From contig OY744551.1 in NCBI GenBank assembly GCA_963556195.1, positions 12,415,096 through 12,479,095 on the forward strand: a DNA stretch of 64,000 nucleotides, in the 5' to 3' direction. Of the stretch, positions 34,179-46,174 are shown one piece after another (positions within the stretch are counted from its first letter, which is position 1; each line of letters starts with the position of its first letter). The notes beneath the pieces are model-generated. The model was not told where the DNA came from. It saw nothing but the letters and a program-made list of their open reading frames with translations, and ran no database searches. This DNA comes from Sepiola atlantica. Lineage: Eukaryota > Mollusca > Cephalopoda > Sepiida > Sepiolidae. Position numbers and translations under genes: made by a program.

Positions 34179-37100
34179 ATAGACAGTTTGTTTGCAACTC
34201 TATCGAATGTTACTTACCTGGTCACCCATGAAGAATTTGTTTCCACCATCACGCATGCTGAGGGTCCTCTCCATAAAAGGCATAATCCTGTTGAAGGTGT
34301 TCATGTACCTCCATTGCATGTAGTTCTGAAAGAATATGTATCAATAAGTTATACAATGCCAATAAATCAATGATTTGACACCTTGTTTAAAGAAAACTAA
34401 GAGGGACACACCGCGTTGTCCGGTTTTTATGGTAAATGATAATCGTGATTAAACAAAAATATATAATTATAAAACAAAAATATATAATTATAAAACAAAA
34501 ATAAATAATTATAAAACAAAACTATATAATTATAATATTCGAAAGCTTAGCGGAAAAGTGCAAAATATTTTTTTCTAATTGACGTAAAATTAATTTGACG
34601 TACACTCCCCCAAGAAAATCTTACCCATGGAATCTATAATAGAAATCACAAGTATGAATGCGATCCAACCATATTTGGAACACATGAACTAGCTGTTCGT
34701 ACTGTCGGGATCGAATCTGCAATTAGTTCAGAAGTCTAATTAATTCATGAATATCATCCTCATCAAGGAAAATTACCCTCCCCCAAGTCAAACACTTGAT
34801 AACCGTGGTGTTAGTTTCAGAGCTACCGACTCATTGCGCTCGAGTTAAAATCCAGGTGTCGGCACCAGGATCTGTCGTCCACTGGTCATCTCTGCCTCTA
34901 CATGTGGCAAGCAAAGAGTTTTCAGGGACAGAAACCCAAATCAATGAAATGAACTCGCCATTATTGTGTGTGTTCTGGTCCAAACATTCCACAATATATC
35001 ATGCAAACACTGAACCCTGCTGTTCTGGGGTCTCGGCAGTAAACACTTGCAGGTTAACATATAGCTTTGACCAACTTCATGCAGTCCATAAAACTCTGAA
35101 GTACAATGAGCTTAATGCAGAATACTGAATCACTTACTAAAACAACCGAACAGCAAAAACAGCAACAGCAGCGTCACAAGTGCGGGTAATTATTTTTTCT
35201 ACAATATCTTATATGAGTTATTAGATTTTTAAGTTCTTTTACGAATTTAAACAATAGGCAAAATCTAATCCAGTATATATCAAGCAACATCTGTTCCTAC
35301 AAGGCTATGTACCAGATTAGACAGTATACTTTTCAATTTGAAATAACATTATTGCTAAACTTTTGTAATTCTTTATAATATCTAATATATCAATTGATGT
35401 CGGCCGAATATCTTTCATAAATAATATTGCATATGAAACTTCGATATTTATTTTAAATAGCTTCTACTTTTGTTGTACGTTGGTGCGTGTTATTAGGAAC
35501 AATGCATTTTAATTATATGTACTTTCTATTGAAAATACAACTTATCCAGCTCAGATAATTTCGCACAGGGAAACAAATCTGTTCTATCAGCAGCAAATGT
35601 AAATTCAGAGCAGAAAGCCAATTATGCTTTGTAGGGGCATAATATATTTCTTACAGACAAGTTGTATATAAAAAGTAAAGTGATTGACCATAGTCGAGGG
35701 CGAGCGAAGGCTCCCTTATCATTAGCTACTTCACTGTGGTGTAGTGGGAGGTTCAACACCTTTCCCAGGATTACTCCACTTACCCTTGATCATAATCTTA
35801 TAGTTGGCATGACGCGATCAAGGATTAAACCCTGGTCACCTGGTCTATTAACGAAAGTTCTTACCATTATGCTACATGAGTTGCACAAATATACCCGACC
35901 TTATTTCCTCTAACCCCTCCACCGGCAATATGTACATTTATTACATACTAAATCGATTCATTAAAAATAAATTTTGGGTTTCCATAATATTTTAGAGAAT
36001 TCTAATTTAAAATGACAAGATTTGACTTTGAGTTGCGCCCCTTGATTATTATATTTTCATTGACTTCCCTTTGACTGGCCACATGTACTCATCTCTGCAT
36101 TAAGATCTTACGTGGGGAGGTGTCGACGCCCTCCTATATACAACGCCTGGTCTTCCAAATTAGTCACCCATCTGTTACTGACCAGGTTAAATGTTGCTTT
36201 ACTTAGGTGACATACCGATAAACGATGTGTCAACTTAATTATTCTCTCGGGCTAGGATTAGTGTATATCGGTTCATTAGTTCAGCTCAGTGCTCAGGGGG
36301 CCACTCTCCAAGTCATAACATGGTTCTTTTCGTGAACGGCTTACCTCCCCCGTCTCTTCTACAGGGTGGGCAAAAATAAGGGTCCTATTTTTAAAAATTC
36401 ATAACTTTTTTATTTATTGATTTTTAAAAAATTTTTTTTTAGAATAAGTAAAGGACCCCTTCCGAAGCAAGCATGAGCCGTATTAGCCCTAAGGAACGTA
36501 CCCTCATTTAGAAAACATTATTTTTGCTTAAAAACTCAAAACAGTGTAAAAAACAATACTTTAGTTTTTGTAAGTTTTAAGAAGTGTTTTTCGGCTAAAA
36601 TTTGTTTTGTTTATTTCAAAAAATCTCGGAAGGGTCAGTCTACACACACATAAAGTTTGGTGAGTTTAACTTTTATTTTGTGGAAGTTATTCAAATTACA
36701 GTTATTCAAATTTAAAGATAGGACCCTTATTTTGGCCCACCCTATATTAGGAAGAGGCGTTTATCTCCGCTCGCCTTAGGAGCCTCTACAGGGAAATTTC
36801 CGACGTGTCTTATTCCGGCAATTGTTATGGGTACCCAATACCAGAGCTCGCCGCTATTTTGGTGCGCAATACCTTCCTTACATAAAGGCTGACCTTGTAC
36901 CACACTAACCTTTCATGAAGCGTGTAATCAATCAATCATTGATGTTTACTATATATGACGTCATATGTGACGTCACACGTCTATATAAGTAATAATAAAG
37001 TGTACTTACATCGTAACTGCTTCCACTCTTGTCAGCGTTCATTTGACCGTTGTTACCGAACTGAAAAATAGAGCGAAAAAAAAATTTGTTTTTTTTTTTT

Positions 37101-40100
37101 ACTTGTTGGAACTTTGTATATTACATTCATTTATGTTTCGGAATTTTTTAGATGAGTTTTGATAATTTGTAGAATTTTGAATATTCGGACTACTGTTCTC
37201 ATCTTGAGTGTTTTTATCATCATTTTTCGGCCAATTTAAGCTCCGACTTTCTTCAGCTAGGACCCGTGGCGCAGTAGATATAGTACAAAGTAAAATTCAG
37301 TTCTAAGTGACAGTAATCTGAGGGTTGAATGTTCAATCCTCAGTACGGGCGATACGAAGTATTGCGAATAACTGAACACTTCTTCCCAGCCATGGCAGAT
37401 AGAACGAGTGCATGCTGCTCCTTTGGATTTAATAAAGAATTCCGTTCGAAATTCCGTCCAGATCCACGTGTTCGACAGAAAGATTCACCTAAAGATACAC
37501 CTGAAGAAGGTCGGAGGTTACATGGGCCGAATCGTTGTGATAAAAACACCCAAGAACAGTAGTCCGAATATACCAAATCCTAAAAATTACATGATGTTAT
37601 TTAAAACGAGCTGTATTTATCTGGCGTTGACCGGGTGGAACTCTGGGAAAGTCATATTTTTTTTAAATTGAGAAGTTTGGGGGTAATTTGCATTGGTTTT
37701 AAAATTCTTAACGTTTGGGAAGTAGTCATTTAATTTTAAATTTCTGAATTGTTGAGAAGACTGGTTTCGAATATTACAGATATGAATCGCATGTTATTGT
37801 CATGTTCATTTCTTAATTATTATTTTCTAAACTTTTATTCACCCCTAATATTTTAATTTCTGCATGTTGGTAGAGTCAGAGAAAGAATAAAGCAGTGAAG
37901 GAATTCCAAATGCTAGTAGTCATAGAAAAGAAGAGAGCAGTGAAGGAATTTGAAATGATAGTAGTCATAGAAAAGAAGAGAGCAGTGAGGGAATTCCAAA
38001 TGCTAGTAGTCATAGAAAAGAAGAGAGCAGTGAAGGAATTGGAAATGCTAGTAGTCATAGAAAAGAAGAGAGCAGTGAAGGAATTTGAAATGCTAGTAGT
38101 CATAGAAAAGAAGAGAGCAGTGAAGGAATTGGAAATGCTAGTAGTCATAGAAAAGAAGAGAGCAGTGAAGGAATTTGAAATGCTAGTAGTCATAGAAAAG
38201 AAGAGAGCAGTGAAGGAATTGGAAATGCTAGTAGTCATAGAAAAGAAGAGAGCAGTGAAGGAATTTGAAATGCTAGTAGTCATAGAAAAGAAGAGAGCAG
38301 TGAAGGAATTTGAAATGCTAGTAGTCATAGAAAAGAAGAGAGCAGTCAAAGAATTGGAAATGCTAGTAGTCATAGAAAAGAAGAGAGCAGTGAAGGAATT
38401 GGAAATGCTAGTAGTCATAGACAAGAAGAGAGCAGTGAAGGAATTTGAAATGCTAGTAGTCATAGAAAAGAAGAGAGCAGTGAAGGAATTTGAAATGCTA
38501 GTAGTCATAGAAAAGAAGAGAGCAGTGAAGGAATTTGAAATGCTAGTAGTCATAGAAAAGAAGAGAGCAGTGAAGGAATTTGAAATGCTAGTAGTCATAG
38601 AAAAGAAGAGAGCAGTGAAGGAATTTGAAATGCTAGTAGTCATAGAAAAGAAGAGAGCAGTGAAGGAATTTGAAATGCTAGTAGTCATAGAAAAGAAGAG
38701 AGCAGTGAAGGAATTTGAAATGCTAGTAGTCATAGAAAAGAAGAGAGCAGTGAAGGAATTTGAAATGCTAGTAGTCATAGAAAAGAAGAGAGCAGTGAAG
38801 GAATTTGAAATGCTAGTAGTCATAGAAAAGAAGAGAGCAGTGAAGGAATTTGAAATGCTAGTAGTCATAGAAAAGAAGAGAGCAGTGAAGGAATTTGAAA
38901 TGCTAGTAGTCATAGAAAAGAAGAGAGCAGTGAGGGAATTCCAAATGCTAGTAGTCATAGAAAAGAAGAGAGCAGTGAAGGAATTGGAAATGCTAGTAGT
39001 CATAGAAAAGAAGAGAGCAGTGAAGGAATTTGAAATGCTAGTAGTCATAGAAAAGAAGAGAGCAGTGAAGGAATTTGAAATGCTAGTAGTCATAGAAAAG
39101 AAGAGAGCAGTGAAGAAATTTGAAATGCTAGTAGTCATAGAAAAGAAGAGAGCAGTGAAGGAATTTGAAATGCTAGTAGTCATAGAAAAGAAGAGAGCAG
39201 TGAAGGAATTTGAAATGCTAGTAGTCATAGAAAAGAAGAGAGCAGTGAAGGAATTTGAAATGCTAGTAGTCATAGAAAAGAAGAGAGCAGTGAAGGAATT
39301 TGAAATGCTAGTAGTCATAGAAAAAAAGAGAGCAGTGAAGGAATTTGAAATGCTAGTAGTCATAGAAAAGAAGAGAGCAGTGAGGGAATTCCAAATGCTA
39401 GTAGTCATAGAAAAGAAGAGAGCAGTGAAGGAATTGGAAATGCTAGTAGTCATAGAAAAGAAGAGAGCAGTGAAGGAATTTGAAATGCTAGTAGTCATAG
39501 AAAAGAAGAGAGCAGTGAAGGAATTTGAAATGCTAGTAGTCATAGAAAAGAAGAGAGCAGTGAAGGAATTTGAAATGCTAGTAGTCATAGAAAAGAAGAG
39601 AGCAGTGAAGGAATTTGAAATGCTAGTAGTCATAGAAAAGAAGAGAGCAGTGAAGGAATTTGAAATGCTAGTAGTCATAGAAAAGAAGAGAGCAGTGAAG
39701 GAATTTGAAATGCTAGTAGTCATAGAAAAGAAGAGAGCAGTGAAGGAATTTGAAATGCTAGTAGTCATAGAAAAGAAGAGAGCAGTGAAGGAATTTGAAA
39801 TGCTAGTAGTCATAGAAAAGAAGAGAGCAGTGAAGGAATTTGAAATGCTAGTAGTCATAGAAAAGAAGAGAGCAGTGAGGGAATTCCAAATGCTAGTAGT
39901 CATAGAAAAGAAGAGAGCAGTGAAGGAATTGGAAATGCTAGTAGTCATAGAAAAGAAGAGAGCAGTGAAGGAATTTGAAATGCTAGTAGTCATAGAAAAG
40001 AAGAGAGCAGTGAAGGAATTTGAAATGCTAGTAGTCATAGAAAAGAAGAGAGCAGTGAAGGAATTTGAAATGCTAGTAGTCATAGAAAAGAAGAGAGCAG

Positions 40101-41699
40101 TGAAGGAATTTGAAATGCTAGTAGTCATAGAAAAGAAGAGAGCAGTGAAGGAATTTGAAATGCTAGTAGTCATAGAAAAGAAGAGAGCAGTGAAGGAATT
40201 TGAAATGCTAGTAGTCATTGAAAAGAAGCTATTAGAGTAGAAAGTCTTCCAGCATCTGGGTACTTATACAATGAAGGGGTGGGATTTTGTTGATTATCGC
40301 GTCGTTCGGGGGTATTTACGTCGAGAGTGAACAAGAGCAGCAAGTTCATCAGAGCCGATTCCATTAAAGTACTTGGAAAATAAGCAAAGGAATGCAACAT
40401 TGAAGCGATAAGATCATGGTTGGATCTTGGTAGACAGTGTAGAACCTATTAGATTAGAGGCTCTTTTTAAAAACTGTTTAAAAGAGAGGGGCTAATGGTT
40501 GGTGCACCAGCCCAGATTTGACAACAATACTCAATGCATAGGCGAATAGTAGCTTTATAGAGATATTGGCTACTGTCAAGTGTGAGAGGTTTTCTAGCCC
40601 GGTAAAGGGATACCGCTTTCCTTGCAGCAGCCTAGGCAATGTCTTCTATGTATTTGTTCTAATTAATGTTACCTGTGAATGTTAGGCCGAGGAATTTGAA
40701 TGGTGGACTCCAATGTAGGGTGCTATTATTCATGGCTATCGCTGGTTTGAAAGATTTAGATATTTGTCCTTGTAGATATCAAGCCAAAGTAGAAAATTGT
40801 AGATATTTTGCTTGTAGTTATCCAGTCAAAGTAGCACAAACATATCTTATTAAAACATGATGTACTTACGGAATTCTAGTACTGTCTAGAACTGATTAAT
40901 ATCCACGGTGGAGGAAAATAGTAAACAAATAAACAACAATCGAAGGATTTAATAACAATTAACTTCACATGTGTACGTATTTCTCTAGTGACTTATAATA
41001 GAAATTACACATTAAACTTGTTTATTTCTATTAATAGACTCTTTTATTATGGATGTCGCTACAGAGAAGAAACCACGTGATGTAATGAGCTAAGAAGTAC
41101 AAAAGATGATTAATGAAAACACAGGAGAGTTCTTCCTGTTGAATCGACCAAGGCTATAGGTAGGACGAAAAATCATAGTTCTTGGAAATAATTACTTGAA
41201 TAGGAAAAATGTATTACAACCAGGAATTTGAACAGTTAATTGATGAAGACTACAAGACCTACGAGTCAGACGACGTAGAACGGAGGAAGCGGGATGAACA
41301 TCAGACTGAATAACTCGTAATAATAGTATTTATGGAAAAGAGTGAAACTAGCAATATCACGTTTGTGTGATTAGGAGGGTGCAGAGAAGAAAGGGTGGGA
41401 CCAACGAAATTACAGATTAACTTTTGAAACTTATCATGAACCCTCCAATGGGACAGTGATTCACCCCCCCCCCCAAATATGACAACAGAAGTCGATACAA
41501 GGTCTGATAGTAGATTTGTAGAACATTTTTTAGATGACTTACGTTAATAAAAGGCGAATGCTGGGAGAACTAAATAACGCAATATAATCATATCAATAAG
41601 TAAAAGAGAAAAAAAAGAGAGTAGGGGAAAAGTGGAGATAGAAAGATGAGAGATAATGTGAAAAAAGAAAAGAAAAGAACGAAAGTTTTATGTGACAGA

Positions 41700-41779
<80 letters not shown>

Positions 41780-42696
41780 CCATCGTATAAATCGTCATCT
41801 ATGTCAAGGGATCGTAGAGGTAGTGTGTTTGTATAAGTATGTAGATATAAATATAAAAATAACTGACTCACCCTGAAGCGTCCGTTCTTCCAGTGGTAGT
41901 ACCTCATGTAATCGTGCATGATTTCATAGAAGCAATCAGCGATGTAGTCACACCTCATCATGTCCATGTTGTTCTTGGGGTAGAAACCTGTAAAAGTTTT
42001 ATGAAATTCTATTTTTTCCGTCCAAACATCGTACCCACAACTAATTAATAAAATATTAAATAATAATAAAATCTATTCATATTGCATGTGGGGTGTAGAA
42101 AAAGGAAATTTTCGTTTCGAAACAATATTACGCAGAAAGGATATTTCCGCTACGAAATTGGTGTAAATAAATGAATTTAACGTGTTTAAGGAAGTGACAT
42201 AAAAGCAGGAAGTCGATACAAAGACGTGACAAAAATAAAGAAATCTTATTATATAATAATGTAATTACGGAATTCTAGTATTGTTTAGCACTGCTTAATG
42301 GTCACGATGAAAGAAAATTGAAAAACAAATGAATAACGATCGACATAGTTCATAAAGGCATTTTTCGGCATCTTTGTTTTTGTTCTGTGGAAATCTGTTT
42401 CGGAGAACTTCACCCTTTCTATGTAGAATTGACAAGAAAGATTACTATTGTGTACTGTGCTAAGATGGTTTTAAGACAGTGAAAAAAAAGACTCCTGAAG
42501 ACGACCTGGAAGATCGAACATGCTTCAGATGACCGATAAAAATACTTTCGGATCCATATTCCACGAATTAATACCAGAGACACGTAAACTTGCGCGTCGA
42601 GTCGAGACAGTCATTTTTCAAAAATAGTGAAAGAGGAAATTCTGTTGTCTTTAAACAGACCTGTATCAATAATAATTGGTTGCCTAAATATACATA

Positions 42697-42780
<84 letters not shown>

Positions 42781-43091
42781 TAGGGCCAAGGAGGATGAGA
42801 AGACCGAGGAGAAACAACAAAAACCGGACCTCCACTGGAAGAGTGTAGAGAGTGCTGGCACCTTGGGGTTTTATGCCACCAAAATCCCAGAGCAGAGCAA
42901 TGGTGCTTACTAGCGAGAAATCAATGGTAAGCGGCTGTTGCGATGCCACAAGTTTTATTTGCGGTGGTTATCGAAAAGAGATGGAGAGTACTGGAAATCT
43001 GAGGAGGCTTGTTGTCACTCAGACTCCATGGAACACCACCGGGTGTTGTCGGTGAGCAATCACTGACAATGACCTTTGTGATAACTCTTAT

Positions 43092-43151
<60 letters not shown>

Positions 43152-43483
43152 ATAATAATAATAATAATAATAAAAATGATAATAATACTCTATAAATATC
43201 ATAGTTCAAATTCCTCATAGTTGGATACATTTTAAAAAACTCTCAATGATATGTAAAGATTTATGCGCCTCAAGTAGTTTTTGTTATTTTGTTGTTTCTT
43301 TCGTCTTTCCGTTTCTGTTTTTGTTTTTCATACAAAATGCTTTTTATGTAACTTCCTCTTATGTGTTATCGCGTTTGTGATTTTTTGTCTTTGTGTTGTT
43401 TTGTTGTTATTTTTATTTTACTTATTCAAGTTACATTGTTATTATTATTATTATTATTATTATTGTTACGATGATATATATGG

Positions 43484-43536
<53 letters not shown>

Positions 43537-43919
43537 CATTATTATTATTACTTACTCACTAGGAGTTATCACACAGGTCATCGTCAGTGATCGCCCACTG
43601 CCAACAACCTGTGGTATTCCCTGGAGTCTGAGTGACAACAAGTCTCCTCAGACTTCCAGTATGCTCCACTTCTCTCCGTTCATCACCGCTGATGACCTTG
43701 CGGTATCGCAACAGCCACATACCACCGATTTCCCGCTGATAAGGGCCATTGGTCCCCTCTGGGGCCCGAGTGGCAACAAGCCTCCCCAAGGTCCCAGAGC
43801 TGTTCGCGCTCTTCAGTGGAGGTCTGGTTTGCGCTTTTCCTCCTCGACCCTCTGTCCATAATTATCGTTGTGTCAGCCTATGCTTGTATGTCAGCCTATG
43901 CTTGAATGTCAGCCTATGA

Positions 43920-43996
<77 letters not shown>

Positions 43997-44819
43997 AATT
44001 ATTACCATTATCATTATTCCCCAATATTAAATGTGGGTTTCTAATCTGTTATACATTTTCTTATTAATTATTAAATTTTATTATTATTGTTGTCATTATT
44101 ATAAGTAGAAGTATTATAAATCTATGTAGATGCCTTTTTCTTTTTACCTGTAATATTTTTTTTTAAGTAAGAAGAAATTGTGTATGTTTCTTTGCGTGAC
44201 TTTTATTCGTGATATTTTGTACAAAGCGCTGAAAAAGTAATGCTTTGGATTCAGTTATAAATTAGAAAAAAAAAAAAAAAATTATAATCGTCTTTGAAAC
44301 GATCGTACTCTTAATCATTGTTGATCTTGAATTCTTTGGACCTAAAATAAATAATGCTATAAATGTATTTCAACTTAGTGTACAACAGTTCTACCTGATC
44401 TGAAGGTTCACTCATTGATCTGATGTTAATAACTGTAGTATTTGAGTAATGGAATCGGATGTTATAATTCTATTCCAGCTTCTCTTACATATGAAGCTAT
44501 GTTTTCTATTGTCCATTTATACTCTACTCAAGTCTATACTTTTAAATTGAATTTTATACATACATACATACATATATATTAAGAAAAATCTCCATCATAC
44601 CAGTAATTATAGGAGCAACACGACTAATGAAACATAATTTCAAAAGCTATCTGGCGAGTATACCCGGTGAACCGAGTGCAAGAGAAATACAAACAATTGA
44701 ACTGAAATGGACGGTAAGAATCTTTTAAAAAATCTCTAGGCTGGAGTGTCTGAAATAGCTGGTTAATATCTCGCATCCGGTAGGATGCCCCATCTCCAGC
44801 AAAAACGGAAAGATAAGAA

Positions 44820-44859
<40 letters not shown>

Positions 44860-45279
44860 GATGGTGAGAACTTAAATGCCTACTACACACTAACCTCGAG
44901 TATCTAAGATTTATCTGTACAGGGGTTTGTCAGTACAACCTGACATAAGTACATTTCCCCCTACAGTGTCTTTTAGGAAGAGTGATGCACCTTTTCAAAG
45001 TGATGTTGCCTTTAGTAACAGCACTAAGTTGAATACTCTACCTGACTAGATGTATTATTGACCATTAATCTGGTAAGACTAAGAGACCACAAAACTATAT
45101 ACTATAACATAGTTAGCTGGTCAATTAGGGAGAGGGAAATTAATATTCTTAACTTCTTTACAAACTCAAAGTTTGACAGGTAACGAAGAAGTTTAATGGA
45201 TATTCGCACTTCCCATTGATTTATGAGAACTTCGGATGAACTAAAATGAAACAATATATATATATATATATATATATAA

Positions 45280-45317
<38 letters not shown>

Positions 45318-46121
45318 CATGATAAATGGCAGTATACTGAAATCATATGCCCTTAATAGGGTTAAGATGAAAATTCATATACACTAAATGTACAAAAGCA
45401 AGGAAATTCCCAAATTTTTACACTTTTATTGTCATTAAGGGTATGACTACATATCAACCAAACCATTTCATTATAACATCACTACAGTTTAACTCTCTAT
45501 GCATGAGTGGATGAAGTGTGTGAGGTGCGCTGAAGAAAAATCCTACTAGTAAAATACATAGCCCTGTTGTGCTCGCATACCCTTAATTACAATAAAAGTG
45601 TAAAAATTTGGGACTTTCCTTGCTTTTGTACATTTAGTGTATATGAATTTTCATCTTAACTATATTAAAGGCATATGATTTCAGTATACTGGCATTTTTC
45701 ATGGAATGTCACTACTTTTGTACAGGCTATACCTCAATACAATTGTCATTTTATAGTTGTTTTTTTTAATTTTCTGGAAAACTAAGTTATATGGTAAACT
45801 GAAATTAAAATGCCATCAACTAGACCCTAGAACCTCTATCTCTGGCAAAAATCAGCTGAGTCCATCAAATAGTTGATGAGATACAGGGTGGCACATACGT
45901 ACGTACGTACACACGGATAACATGATTTCATGATTGAACTTTCTGGATCTCTGGGTTGCCTTGACTAATGATGCTGAAATTCTACACACTTATTGAACCT
46001 ATCAAATAAAAAGTGTGTGCAAACTAATTTGGTTTATTGGATTTTGAGTAATGACTGATCAAAGAAATGAGATTGCCATTTTAAAAGTTAATTAAGGGAT
46101 AGAGCGCTCTTGCGCCTCCCT

Positions 46122-46174
<53 letters not shown>

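Noticed and set aside
37876..40240. 780-residue open frames on both strands as a repetitive protein gene
   Set aside because: A 45-bp period without stops leaves both strands open. The unit derives from a LINE segment, and the array sits in a crystallin intron with no promoter or other exons.
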